In this document: in pieces, positions 1-8,007 of the stretch
How the letters are laid out: each line of letters opens with the position of its first letter
Position numbering within the stretch: the first letter of the stretch is position 1
Assembly: GCA_041920505.1 (NCBI GenBank)
Contig: JBHGXV010000049.1
Coordinates: 62,001 to 126,000, forward strand
DNA: 64,000 bases
Reading direction: 5' to 3'
From: JBHGXV01 sp041920505
GTDB taxonomy: Bacteria; Bacillota; Bacilli; Brevibacillales; Brevibacillaceae
The notes under the pieces: model-generated
The model's input: only the letters and a program-made list of their open reading frames with translations
The model's database searches: none
What the model was told of the DNA's origin: nothing
Program-made: the position numbers and the translations under genes

Positions 1-362
1 CCGTTGGTCACAACGAGAATGTCTTTTGGCAAAAACGGAACCATCCGCAAAGTCGTCGTCCCGGCGTCCAGAAACAGCGAATCGCCCGGTTTGACCAAGC
101 GGGCGGCGTGCGCGGCGATCGCCTGTTTCTCCGCTTCGTGCTTGACCTCTTTCTCCGCCACGGTCGGCTCATCCACCTTGCGCTCAAACAGCGCGGCGCC
201 GCCGTGCACCCGCTTCAGTTTTTTCTGTTGCTCCAACTCGTTCAAATCGCGGCGGATCGTCGACTCCGACGCGCCGGTCAGCGCCACCAGGTCATGCAGG
301 CGGGCAAAACCCTGGCGCTGGACGTATTCGAGAATCACCTGCTGACGTTCAGGGGTTAGCAA
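1..362 (-). CDS. DeoR-family transcriptional regulator (partial, 5' part)
   Basis: The first 120 codons of a DeoR/GlpR-type repressor; the gene runs off the left edge of the window. I read the start as TTG at 362, giving MLTPERQQVILEYV, with GAGGTGAGA about nine bases upstream. Residues about 5-55 form the winged HTH typical of the family, with the recognition helix in ASESTIRRDLNELE followed by VHGGA. The sensor domain then begins with PGDSLFLDAGTTTLRM, the sugar-phosphate binding start of DeoRC. Members of the family usually repress a sugar operon that follows them, often fruK-fruA. What lies downstream is outside the window, so the regulon is unknown. Three A/T-rich repeats overlap its promoter and suggest autoregulation. 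Confidence 0.9.
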   Translation of the reverse strand, partial: MLTPERQQVILEYVQRQGFARLHDLVALTGASESTIRRDLNELEQQKKLKRVHGGAALFERKVDEPTVAEKEVKHEAEKQAIAAHAARLVKPGDSLFLDAGTTTLRMVPFLPKDILVVTN

Positions 363-396
363 ACGGTTCTCACCTCGCTATCTGTTTTCTGCCTCC

Positions 397-425
397 ATCA
401 TACTGCATGCGCTTTCAAAAAACAA
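397..425 (-). promoter_or_regulatory. Sigma-A promoter of the DeoR-type regulator
   Basis: On the minus strand a -35 TTGTTT (425-420) and a -10 TATGAT (402-397) are separated by 17 bases. The start codon lies 35 bases further on. One candidate operator repeat covers the -35. Confidence 0.5.
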
Positions 426-478
426 TCAAAATCTTTCACATACTTTCAAAAATAATCATATTCGATCAAAAATAATCA
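415..478. promoter_or_regulatory. Candidate DeoR-type operator repeats
   Basis: The plus strand carries TCAAAAATAATCA at 446-458 and again at 466-478, exactly 20 bp apart, plus a degenerate copy TCAAAAAACAATCA at 415-428 that overlaps the -35. Helically phased A/T-rich direct repeats beside the gene of a DeoR-type regulator are typical of its own operators. Binding is inferred. Confidence 0.45.
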
Positions 479-493
479 AGAACCGGTTTTCAT

Positions 494-521
494 AAAAAAA
501 AAAACGGAATCCCGCCTCCGT
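494..521 (-). terminator. Intrinsic terminator after the 87-aa gene
   Basis: On the minus strand a five-bp stem (ACGGA/TCCGT, eight-base loop) runs into eleven T residues. It sits about 45 bases past the stop codon of the small gene and upstream of the regulator promoter, so it separates the two units. Confidence 0.55.
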
Positions 522-526
522 TCGCG

Positions 527-567
527 GACAACGTCCGGATGTCATGAGGCATGGTTCCCGCTCGCTC
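527..567. repeat. 41-nt repeat copy A, partner at 37086-37127
   Basis: This stretch matches 37086-37127 at about 36 of 41 positions with a single one-base gap. The last 17 bases, ATGGTTCCCGCTCGCTC, are identical. Both copies lie just past the 3' end of a minus-strand transcription unit. The copy at 37 kb is the left end of a MITE-like insertion, so this one is probably a relic of the same family. Confidence 0.5.
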
Positions 568-829
568 AAACACCAAGGTATCGTTTTCTTTCATGGATCG
601 CCGCGTCGAGATGGCGGATCGCTTTTACGTACCGGGCTTCCTCCAGCCGGTCCTGCTCGTACAGCCATTGGATGTAGTTGCGCAGGGACATCAGGTCAAT
701 CCAGGCGTCCTTGGCCTGCGCGTTTCCTCCCGGGACCTCCCCGGTCACGTCGCCGTTACGAATGGCCTTGCCCAGTTCGGCCGGATGCATCCCCAGCTTG
801 TGCGCAATCTCGTAAATCGCGATTTTCAT
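566..829 (-). CDS. Hypothetical 87-aa protein, possible HTH
   Basis: A small ORF starting at ATG 829 with a run of G residues (GGGGG) about six bases upstream. I do not recognise the family. The first 30 residues (MKIAIYEIAHKLGMHPAELG) look like a helix-turn-helix of the kind that begins small MerR/excisionase-like proteins, and the rest is charged and helical (YIQWLYEQDRLEEARYVKAI). It contains no membrane segment and no Cys. It stands alone between two terminators, and its stop codon falls at the edge of a repeated intergenic sequence. Coding is supported by the ribosome binding site and a clean terminator. Function is unknown. Confidence 0.6.
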   Translation of the reverse strand: MKIAIYEIAHKLGMHPAELGKAIRNGDVTGEVPGGNAQAKDAWIDLMSLRNYIQWLYEQDRLEEARYVKAIRHLDAAIHERKRYLGV

Positions 830-894
830 CGGTTACCCCCTGTATTCGCAACCGGCATTCCCGCCAGTTTGATGCTTGTCCGTATTGTACCATG

Positions 895-929
895 AAAACC
901 AGTCCCTTTGCCCGCAGGCCGAAGGGACT
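895..929 (-). terminator. Probable terminator after the CotS-type gene
   Basis: An eight-bp stem AGTCCCTT/AAGGGACT is followed on the minus strand by GGTTTT. The T-run is short, so termination may be partial. It lies 14 bases past the stop of the kinase-like gene. Confidence 0.45.
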
Positions 930-942
930 GTTGATCAAGCAC

Positions 943-1965
943 TTACCCGGCGCGCCATCCCGCGCCAAACAACCACTCGCCCGCCTGGAAAAACACGCGC
1001 CGCTCCTGGCGGTATTTCCGCTCCAGTTGCAACAGTTGCATGACGCCGCGGACGCGGTAACCGGGCCTTTTGGCGTAAACGCCGGTCACTTCCCGAAGCA
1101 CATTGTCGGGATAGCGCAGCAAGTGATGGATCGTCTGAATCTGCCCGTCGGAAAGGGGCAGAATTTTGCCGTACGCTTCCATCGCCTCGCAAAACACCTC
1201 CAGGCTGTAGCCTTGCAACAGCAGCATCCTGCTCGCGAACTGCACCAGATCCGCCAGTTGCATGTCAACCGCCACGGTGTCCAGATCGATCAGATAGCAG
1301 CTTCCCCGCTCGGTAATGAGGAAGTTGTGACTGGCGACATCGCGGTGCGCCAGCGTTCCCAGCCGATACGCCCGCTCCATCTCGGCTGAAAGCGGCAGAT
1401 GCCAGGCGGCCTCCAGCGCGCGGCGGCCGTCCTGTTTGGCTTCGCTCGCCATCCCCAGCACAAGTTGTTCAAAGCGGCTTTGTGCTCCTCGCCTCGCGAT
1501 CTTGTCGACGATTCGCTCGAAGTGGGCCAGCCGATCTTCCCATTTTTCGATCAAGGGAGACTTTACGCCGCTGACACCGGCCTTGACCGGTGTTCCCCGG
1601 GCGACCAGGTGAAAACGGGCGAGCGTCTCCGCCGTTTTTTTCACGTCCGAACGGGAAGCGTACTGGGCTTCGCTCCCGTCGATCGCCTTCATCACCGTGT
1701 AATAGCGGCCGTCGTGGGGAATCACCATGCAGCCGTCAATGCTCGTGAGATAGAGCACCGTATGGTGGAATCCCTGTTCGTGCAGCGACCGCCCCAACTG
1801 CGTGACCCAGCGGGCTTGTGCTTCTTCCTCGTAAGCCTTCACGACCCAGTGCCCCCGGCTGGTGCGCAACAGGTACACATTGCGTCGCGGCTTCCCCCCG
1901 TAAATATGACAGCGGAACGCTTTTTCAAGGGTTGGAAGAAACGTCTCGCTCATTTGGACACTCAA
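943..1965 (-). CDS. CotS-family spore coat kinase-like protein
   Basis: A 340-residue protein with the aminoglycoside-phosphotransferase/kinase fold of the CotS/CotI/YutH spore coat group. The N-lobe shows a conserved Lys in WVVKAYEEE. The C-lobe holds LAHRDVASHNFLI (catalytic Asp and Asn) and LIDLDTVAVD (metal-binding Asp), so the catalytic residues are kept. Family length is about 330-350 residues, so it looks complete. Its ATG overlaps the safA stop as ATGA, which implies translational coupling, so the two are probably made together in the mother cell. The substrate is not evident; coat proteins are a reasonable guess from related coat kinases. Which CotS paralogue it corresponds to cannot be told. 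Confidence 0.85.
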   Translation of the reverse strand: MSVQMSETFLPTLEKAFRCHIYGGKPRRNVYLLRTSRGHWVVKAYEEEAQARWVTQLGRSLHEQGFHHTVLYLTSIDGCMVIPHDGRYYTVMKAIDGSEAQYASRSDVKKTAETLARFHLVARGTPVKAGVSGVKSPLIEKWEDRLAHFERIVDKIARRGAQSRFEQLVLGMASEAKQDGRRALEAAWHLPLSAEMERAYRLGTLAHRDVASHNFLITERGSCYLIDLDTVAVDMQLADLVQFASRMLLLQGYSLEVFCEAMEAYGKILPLSDGQIQTIHHLLRYPDNVLREVTGVYAKRPGYRVRGVMQLLQLERKYRQERRVFFQAGEWLFGAGWRAG

Positions 1966-3068
1966 CTGCAGCTAGAGGATTCATCATGGCCTCTCTCCCA
2001 ACTCGGCCATACCTCCTGTTCCGGCAGGTACGGCATGGCGTGCGGAGAAGGAAACAGCGTGCTGTGCATATAGGGGTGAGGATGGTAATAATGGGGCGGC
2101 ACGGTCGGCCGCACGTGCGGCGCTCTGTCTACCTTGCAGCCACCCGAGCAACCGCAGTCGGATGACATCGGTTGATGAAACGGCGCCTCCATCGAATGAG
2201 ACAGCGGCGGCAAGTGACCGGTGTACCCCGTGTGACCGTGGTAGCCGTCGTACCCGGGATATCCTGTGCAACTGTCGTATCCGCCGTGTGCGGAATATCC
2301 TGTATAACTGTCGTACCCGCCGTGTCCGAAGTAGCTGCTGTCTGCCGTCTGTAGTTCCTCCGAAAACGGATGTGTTTCACCTTTCCTCTTTCTCGACTTT
2401 CGCCCGGCTTTTCTCCCGTGCGCATCGCCGTCTGCGGACGAGCATGTTGACGACTCATACGGCGGCGCGATCTCCGGGGAATACGACGTTGACGGGCAAG
2501 GGATCGCGGCCGACGGGTACATCGGCGGACACATCGGCAAGGTGTACGGGATCACCGGCATCGGCGGAAATTGTTGCTGGTATTGTTGTTGGATCTCCAA
2601 CTGACGGTGAATGTCCAGTTCGATCTGGATGTGCGGCTGTGGCGCGGGCGGCATTTGGATGATCGGGGGCATCTGGATAATCGGCGGCAGTTGCGGCGCG
2701 GGCGGCACCGGTGCCGGCGGTATCTCGGCTTCGGGCGGAAGAATCGGCATCTCTTTCGGCGGACGAACCGGCTCCTCTTTCGGCGGCACGGGCGCCTCTT
2801 GGACCGGCGGATACTCCTCGGCCGGAGGGGCTATCGGCACCTGCGGCGCTTCTTTCACAGAGCGCGGCCGAGTGCGGTGATCAGCGCCGCCCTCATGGCG
2901 TTGTCTGAGCGGAACATGGCCGGAGGGGACTCTCACTTTCTGTCCGGGCATGATCCGGTCCGGATTTTTGATCTGGCTATTGGCACGCAGCAATTCCTGG
3001 AAGTCCACCCCATATTGTTTCGCGATTTTCCACAATGTGTCACCCTTCTGTACGATATGGATTTTCAC
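1962..3068 (-). CDS. safA: SafA-like spore coat assembly protein (LysM)
   Basis: A 368-residue protein. I chose the GTG at 3068 because GGGAGGAG lies eight bases upstream and the product then begins directly with the LysM domain (VKIHIVQKGDTLWKIAKQYG, ending near residue 50 in PGQKVRVPSG). The middle is a long Pro/Glu-rich linker, then a basic patch (GRKAGRKSRKRKGE), then Tyr/Gly-rich repeats (GYDSYTGY, GYDSCTGY, GYDGYHGH) and a Cys/His-rich tail. This matches SafA, the hub of inner-coat assembly that binds the cortex through LysM. The low-complexity part is where SafA proteins diverge. It is the first gene of a pair with the CotS-type kinase, and a weak sigma-E-like -10 lies upstream. Confidence 0.85.
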   Translation of the reverse strand: MKIHIVQKGDTLWKIAKQYGVDFQELLRANSQIKNPDRIMPGQKVRVPSGHVPLRQRHEGGADHRTRPRSVKEAPQVPIAPPAEEYPPVQEAPVPPKEEPVRPPKEMPILPPEAEIPPAPVPPAPQLPPIIQMPPIIQMPPAPQPHIQIELDIHRQLEIQQQYQQQFPPMPVIPYTLPMCPPMYPSAAIPCPSTSYSPEIAPPYESSTCSSADGDAHGRKAGRKSRKRKGETHPFSEELQTADSSYFGHGGYDSYTGYSAHGGYDSCTGYPGYDGYHGHTGYTGHLPPLSHSMEAPFHQPMSSDCGCSGGCKVDRAPHVRPTVPPHYYHPHPYMHSTLFPSPHAMPYLPEQEVWPSWERGHDESSSCS

Positions 3069-3102
3069 GCAATTTTCTCCTCCCTCAATCAAGGTCCCTA
3101 TC

Positions 3103-3110
3103 ATGGTATG
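3103..3110 (-). promoter_or_regulatory. Possible sigma-E -10 element upstream of safA
   Basis: CATACCAT on the minus strand lies 34 bases ahead of the GTG start and resembles the sigma-E -10 consensus CATACA-T. No convincing -35 is visible. Mother-cell expression of safA is known in B. subtilis, so the site is plausible but weak. Confidence 0.25.
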
Positions 3111-3138
3111 CACCCATGGGCAAATTGCTCCCGCAATG

Positions 3139-3170
3139 AAAAAACTCCCGGGACGTTTGTGTCCCGGGAG
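3139..3170 (-). terminator. Terminator of the qox-ctaB operon
   Basis: A ten-bp perfect stem CTCCCGGGAC/GTCCCGGGAG with a six-base loop is followed on the minus strand by six T residues. It lies 20 bases after the ctaB stop. Confidence 0.9.
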
Positions 3171-3190
3171 TGGGTGCGCGCCCGCCGTTT

Positions 3191-4120
3191 TCACAGCGCG
3201 GCGTCGATCACCATGAACATGAACAGGATCGGCAGGTACAACAGAGAACAGAAGAACGTCCGCTTTGCCCAAACGAACTGGTCGTCGCTCTCCTTGAGCA
3301 GGAGGAGATTGTAAACCAGAAATACCGCTCCGAGCACGACGGCCGCCGCGAGGTACAACCAGCCGACGGCTCCCGTAAAGTACAGGGAGACGGAGCAGAG
3401 CAGAAGCGCCAGCGCGTACGCCACGCTTTGCCGCTTGGTGGAGCGAGGGCCCCTCACCACCGGCATCATCGGGATGCCGGCGCGGGTGTAATCCTCGTTT
3501 TTGTACAACGCCAGAGCCCAAAAGTGAGGCGGCGTCCAGAGAAAAATGATCAGAAACATCAGGATCGGCGCGAGGCTCAGATCGCCGGTGACGGACGCCC
3601 AGCCGATCAGCGCGGGCATCGCGCCCGCCCCTCCGCCGATGACGATGTTCTGAGGCGTGCTCCGCTTCAACCAGATTGTGTAGATCACCGCGTAGTAGAA
3701 AAAACCGAAGAGTGACAACAGCGCCGTCAGGACATTGACGAACACGGCCAGCACCAGGATGGACAGCGCCCCGAGGGAGAGTCCCAGCCAGAGTGCCGCG
3801 CGCGGCTCGACCAGACCTGCCGGAATCGGACGTTTCGCCGTCCGCTCCATCACCGCATCGATGTCGCGGTCATACCACATGTTGACGGCCGCTGATCCGC
3901 CCGATGACAGCGCCAGGCCGATCAGCATGGCAATCGTCACTTTCATGTCGGGAATCCCTCTTTGTGCGACGAATGCCGCACAAAGAGCGGTAAACACCAA
4001 CATGACCAGGATTCTCGGTTTGGTCAGCGCCACGTACGTTTGGATGGTTTGAAGCATCGAGCGCGTGCGGGATGAGTGTCCGTCCACATCCAGCGCCACA
4101 TTTTGTTGTGAGATGGCCAT
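3191..4120 (-). CDS. ctaB: Protoheme IX farnesyltransferase (heme O synthase)
   Basis: A 309-residue integral membrane UbiA-type prenyltransferase that adds a farnesyl group to heme b to give heme O, the precursor of heme A for the oxidase encoded upstream. The first Asp-rich motif is visible as NMWYDRDIDAVMERT and the following KRP is kept. The second conserved loop is around YTRAGIPMMP. Eight or nine hydrophobic segments fit the family. The start at 4120 has AAAGGAG nine bases upstream. It is the last gene of the oxidase operon, 33 bases after qoxD, and is followed by a strong terminator. A heme A synthase gene is not in the window. Confidence 0.95.
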   Translation of the reverse strand: MAISQQNVALDVDGHSSRTRSMLQTIQTYVALTKPRILVMLVFTALCAAFVAQRGIPDMKVTIAMLIGLALSSGGSAAVNMWYDRDIDAVMERTAKRPIPAGLVEPRAALWLGLSLGALSILVLAVFVNVLTALLSLFGFFYYAVIYTIWLKRSTPQNIVIGGGAGAMPALIGWASVTGDLSLAPILMFLIIFLWTPPHFWALALYKNEDYTRAGIPMMPVVRGPRSTKRQSVAYALALLLCSVSLYFTGAVGWLYLAAAVVLGAVFLVYNLLLLKESDDQFVWAKRTFFCSLLYLPILFMFMVIDAAL

Positions 4121-4153
4121 GACTCGATACTCCTTTCCCCGAAATCATGATTG

Positions 4154-4462
4154 TCAATGCACCATCGAGTTAAACGACATGACCCATACCGAGCCGCCAA
4201 CGATGGTTATCACTACAACGACGCCAAGGATCAAAGCCATCGCATTCCATCTTGGCTTCTCTCCTTCTTTTATATGCATGAAGAAGTACAATTGGACAAC
4301 AAATTGCAACACCGCCATGATCATGCTGACCACGATCGCCCCTGTCTTGCTCATCATGTGGTTCAGAACAAGCACCAGCGGGATGATCGTCAGCACGATC
4401 GACAGGACAAACCCGATGACATAGGATTTGGCGGAGCCATGATGTTGGTGCTGATTGGACAC
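4154..4462 (-). CDS. qoxD: Quinol oxidase subunit IV
   Basis: A 102-residue protein of the COX4/CyoD family with three transmembrane helices (about residues 12-33, 40-62 and 73-95) and the family signature QLYFFMHIKEGEKP. It is a small accessory subunit that helps assemble the CuB site of heme-copper oxidases. The start is GTG at 4462, directly adjacent to the qoxC TAA stop, so translation is almost certainly coupled. Length agrees with the family. Confidence 0.9.
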   Translation of the reverse strand: MSNQHQHHGSAKSYVIGFVLSIVLTIIPLVLVLNHMMSKTGAIVVSMIMAVLQFVVQLYFFMHIKEGEKPRWNAMALILGVVVVITIVGGSVWVMSFNSMVH

Positions 4463-5062
4463 TTACATCACCCCCAGCAAGTAGACGACGGTAAACAGGA
4501 AGATCCAGACGACGTCCAGGAAGTGCCAGTACAGGCCAACGATGAAAACCTTGCGGCTGGTGACCGCATTGATCCCGTAGCGGGCGAGCTGGAACATGAT
4601 CGCAATCATCCAGACCAGACCGAGCGAAACGTGCAACCCGTGCGTTCCCACCAGAGTGAAGAAGGAGGAGAGGAACGCGCTCGTGGAGATGGTCGCCCCT
4701 TCCATCGCCATCTTGGTAAACTCGCTGACCTCCAGCCCGACAAACGCCAGCCCCAAAGCGGCGGTCACAATCAGCCAACCGATCAGGCTTTTCACGTTTC
4801 CTCTGTTCATCGCCAGCGTAGCCAACCCGCTGGTGAAGCTGCTGGTCAACAGGATGAACGTTTCCGCCACGAAGCCGGGCACCTCGAACAGTTCATTTGC
4901 GGTCGGGCCGCCGGCCGTATGGGTGCGCAACACCACATAGCACGCGAACAACGTAGCGAACAAGATGCAGTCGGTCACCAGGAAGATCCAGAAGCCGAGG
5001 ATCTTTAACGCTTCGTGATCTTCATGGCTGTGCTCTTCGTGATGAGCAATCGCGTGATCCAT
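4463..5062 (-). CDS. qoxC: Quinol oxidase subunit III
   Basis: A 199-residue membrane protein of the COX3 family in its short five-helix form, as found in QoxC and CyoC. It starts with a His/Glu-rich stretch (MDHAIAHHEEHSHEDHE) before the first helix. Conserved parts include FATLFACYVVLRTHT and VGTHGLHVSLGLVWM near residue 140, and the ending WHFLDVVWIFLFTVVYLLG is characteristic. Its ATG overlaps the qoxB TAA by one base (TAATG). It forms part of the membrane core of the terminal oxidase. The gene is complete. Confidence 0.93.
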   Translation of the reverse strand: MDHAIAHHEEHSHEDHEALKILGFWIFLVTDCILFATLFACYVVLRTHTAGGPTANELFEVPGFVAETFILLTSSFTSGLATLAMNRGNVKSLIGWLIVTAALGLAFVGLEVSEFTKMAMEGATISTSAFLSSFFTLVGTHGLHVSLGLVWMIAIMFQLARYGINAVTSRKVFIVGLYWHFLDVVWIFLFTVVYLLGVM

Positions 5063-7029
5063 TATACAACCCTCCCCAGCGCTGCCTCGGTGCGCTTCAC
5101 TTCATCAACAGGAATGTAGTAGTCGGTATCGTACTGGAACGAACGTGCCAACAGGCAGATGCCGACACCGATCAGACCGACGATGCCCATCCATACCCAG
5201 TTGAACGTCAGGCCAAAGCCGGCGATAAACCAGAAGACAGACATGATGAACGGAATGCCGGAGTTTTTCGGCATGTGGATCGGCTCCAGTTTGGTCGTTT
5301 CGATCTTTTTGCCTTTTTCCATTTCTTGCTTCATCAACAGCCATGCGTCCTGCCCTTTGACGTGCGGGATCACGGCGAAGTTGTAGTGCGGAGCCGGAGA
5401 CGGAATCGACCATTCCAGCGTGCGGCCGTTCCACGGGTCGCCCGTCAGATCGCGCTCGCCGTACTTGATGCTGTAGAGAATCTGCGCCACCTGGAAGATG
5501 AAACCGATCCCCATGAGAGCTGCCCCGATGCTGGATACCAGGTTGAGCGGCGCCCAGCCCATATCCCAGCCGTAGGTGTAGAGGCGTCGGGTCATCCCCA
5601 TGAAACCGAGCGCGTACTGCGGCATGAAGCAGACGTAGAAACCGATGTTCCACAGCCAGAACGCCCATTTGCCCAGGCGTTCATTCAGCTTGAAGCCGAA
5701 CATTTTCGGCCACCAGTAGTAAAGACCGGCCAGATACCCGAACACGACGCCGCCGATCAGCACCTGGTGGAAGTGGGCAATCAGGAAGTAGCTGTTGTGG
5801 TACTGATAGTCCGCCGGAGCGATCGCCAACATGACCCCCGTCGCCCCGCCGACGACGAAGCACGGGATAAACGCCAGCGTCCACAGCATCGGCTGCGTCA
5901 GTCGAATCCGTCCGCGGTACATGGTGAACAGCCAGTTGAACACCTTGACCCCTGTCGGAATCCCGATCGCCATCGTGGAAATCGCAAAGAACGTGTTGAC
6001 GTCAGCGCCCGCACCCATGGTGAAGAAGTGGTGCACCCAGGTGAAGTAGGAGACGACGCTGATGAGCATCATCGAGAACACCATGGACTTGTAACCGAAA
6101 ATTTTCTTTTTGGAGAACGTGCTCACGATCTCGGAGTAAATCCCGAACGCAGGCAGAACGACGATGTACACTTCCGGGTGACCCCACATCCAGATGAGGT
6201 TGATGTACATCATCGGGTTGCCGCCGCCGTCCATCGTAAAGAAGTGAGCCCCGAAGAAACGGTCGAGGAACAACAGCGCAAGGCTTACGGTCAGAACCGG
6301 GAAGGCGATGATGATGGCGACGCAGCTCGCCAGAACCGACCAGGTAAAGAGCGGCATATCCATCAGTTTCATGCCCGGCGCACGCATTTTTAGAATGGTG
6401 ACCATGAAGTTGATCCCTGTCGCCAAGCTACCGATACCGGAGATCTGAATCCCCCAGATGTAGAAGTTCTGACCCGGTCCCGGGCTGAACGGCACTTCCG
6501 ACAGCGGCGGATAGCTCAGCCAGCCGGCGTCCGGAGATCCGCCGATGACGAAGGACAGGTTGAACAGCATCGCACCGAAGAAGAACAGCCAGAAGCTGAC
6601 CGCGTTCAAAAACGGATACGCGACGTCGCGCGCGCCGATTTGCAGCGGCACAACGATGTTGAACAGAGCAAACATGAACGGCATCGCCATGAACAGAATC
6701 ATGATCGTACCGTGGGTGGTAAAGATCTGGTTGTAGTGCTCAGACTCCAGGAAATGCATGTTCGGGAACGCCAGTTGGGCACGCATCAACAGCGCGTCCA
6801 CACCGCCGCGGAACAGCATCAACAGCGACGCGATCAGGTACATGATCCCGATCTTCTTGTGGTCAACGGTGGTCAGCCACTCGCGCCAGAGCCATCCCCA
6901 CTTTTTGTACTTCGTGAGGACGAACACGATCGCAAGCGACACCAGCACGATGGAAACATCCGCGCCGTAGATCAACGGATCGCCCGTGACAAAGAACGTG
7001 GATGCGAATTCCTTTATGTTTTCCAGCAT
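5062..7029 (-). CDS. qoxB: aa3-type quinol oxidase subunit I
   Basis: The 655-residue catalytic subunit of a heme-copper oxidase, which reduces oxygen and pumps protons. Metal ligands are visible: the heme a His in TTHGTIMILFMAMPF, the CuB His and cross-linked Tyr in WGHPEVYIVVLP, the CuB pair in WVHHFF, and the heme a/a3 ligands in LIAHFHQVLIGG. Length and the N-terminal and C-terminal extra helices match QoxB/CyoB rather than the shorter CtaD. Subunit II lacks a CuA site, so quinol is the likely donor. The gene lies 24 bases after qoxA and overlaps qoxC by one base. Confidence 0.95.
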   Translation of the reverse strand: MLENIKEFASTFFVTGDPLIYGADVSIVLVSLAIVFVLTKYKKWGWLWREWLTTVDHKKIGIMYLIASLLMLFRGGVDALLMRAQLAFPNMHFLESEHYNQIFTTHGTIMILFMAMPFMFALFNIVVPLQIGARDVAYPFLNAVSFWLFFFGAMLFNLSFVIGGSPDAGWLSYPPLSEVPFSPGPGQNFYIWGIQISGIGSLATGINFMVTILKMRAPGMKLMDMPLFTWSVLASCVAIIIAFPVLTVSLALLFLDRFFGAHFFTMDGGGNPMMYINLIWMWGHPEVYIVVLPAFGIYSEIVSTFSKKKIFGYKSMVFSMMLISVVSYFTWVHHFFTMGAGADVNTFFAISTMAIGIPTGVKVFNWLFTMYRGRIRLTQPMLWTLAFIPCFVVGGATGVMLAIAPADYQYHNSYFLIAHFHQVLIGGVVFGYLAGLYYWWPKMFGFKLNERLGKWAFWLWNIGFYVCFMPQYALGFMGMTRRLYTYGWDMGWAPLNLVSSIGAALMGIGFIFQVAQILYSIKYGERDLTGDPWNGRTLEWSIPSPAPHYNFAVIPHVKGQDAWLLMKQEMEKGKKIETTKLEPIHMPKNSGIPFIMSVFWFIAGFGLTFNWVWMGIVGLIGVGICLLARSFQYDTDYYIPVDEVKRTEAALGRVV

Positions 7030-7053
7030 ACGGTCCCCTTCTTCCTTTCCTCG

Positions 7054-8007
7054 TTATTGATGATCCGTACCTGTGCCGTGGCCCGTGGCCGGCGCCTGTC
7101 CGTGCCCCATGTTCTGGGTATCGCTGTTTCCGGACTCTTGCCCGCCGTGCCCATGACCATGCGGACCGTACTTGTTGACGGTTTCTTCATACAAGCCCTT
7201 CGGGAACGACGAGAACAACATCTTCTCGGCCGTGCCCGGTTTTCGCAGTTCCTCGTAGCCCTCTTTGGTCAGAGCCGGAGCCGTTTGCTTGACTTCCTGC
7301 ACCCATTTTTCAAACTCGGCTTGCGGTTTTGCCACGACTTTAAACTGCATGTGGGCAAAGCCTTCGCCGGTGAAGTTAGCGCCCGAGCCGAAGTATTCGC
7401 CCGGATGGTCAGCTTGCATCCAGATGCGCATCGACATCCCTGGCATGGTATAAATCTGACCAGCCAACTGCGGAACCCAGAACGAGTTCATCGGCGCGTC
7501 GGAGGTCACGTCGAAGTAGACGGGTACTCCAGTGGGAATTTCAACGTAGTTTACAGATGCGATATTTTGATCCGGATACTTGAACAGCCACTTCCAGTCC
7601 AGAGAGGTTACCTGGATCGTCACAGGTTTCGTGTCGGTCACCGGCGGCTTGGCCAGAGCGTAGGTGTCCCGTGCGGTGAAGTAGCTCAAAATCCCGATGA
7701 TCACGATCGGAATCCCCCACCAGATGACCTCCAGCACCTTGCTGTCGTGCCAATCCGGCGTGTACGGCGCCTTGTTGTCCGGCTTATCCCGATAGCGGTA
7801 TACGATGTAGGCCATGATCACCAAGACCGGAATGACCACGATCGCACACAAAACGGTGGAAATCAGGATTAACCGGTACTCAGTTTCGGCAACCGGGCCT
7901 TTGGGGTCCAATACGATGTACTGATTCCCGCAACCGGCCAACAAGAATGTTGCCATCGCTGCCATCAGAAAGAATTTCAGTCGTTGCAGCAGCTCCCTGT
8001 TCTTCAA
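7054..8007 (-). CDS. qoxA: Quinol oxidase subunit II (lipoprotein)
   Basis: A 317-residue subunit II. The start is TTG at 8007 with GAGGAG about nine bases upstream. A lipobox (LLAGC, Cys about 26) follows the signal helix, and two more membrane helices follow (about 45-70 and 92-112). The cupredoxin domain is present (VTSLDWKWLFKYPD, MNSFWVPQLAGQIY, HPGEYFGSGANFTGEGF), but the CuA ligands (CxxxCxxxH) are missing, as expected of a quinol oxidase. The last 35 residues are an unusual His/Gly-rich tail (GPHGHGHGG and GHGTGTDHQ) absent from classic QoxA. It is the first gene of the operon, with a 360-base upstream region rich in repeats. Confidence 0.93.
   Translation of the reverse strand: MKNRELLQRLKFFLMAAMATFLLAGCGNQYIVLDPKGPVAETEYRLILISTVLCAIVVIPVLVIMAYIVYRYRDKPDNKAPYTPDWHDSKVLEVIWWGIPIVIIGILSYFTARDTYALAKPPVTDTKPVTIQVTSLDWKWLFKYPDQNIASVNYVEIPTGVPVYFDVTSDAPMNSFWVPQLAGQIYTMPGMSMRIWMQADHPGEYFGSGANFTGEGFAHMQFKVVAKPQAEFEKWVQEVKQTAPALTKEGYEELRKPGTAEKMLFSSFPKGLYEETVNKYGPHGHGHGGQESGNSDTQNMGHGQAPATGHGTGTDHQ

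Noticed and set aside
3069..3521. Upstream extension of the safA frame to 3521
   Set aside because: The extension overlaps ctaB antisense-free but in another frame of the same strand and has no homology; the GTG at 3068 has a strong ribosome site and starts directly with LysM.
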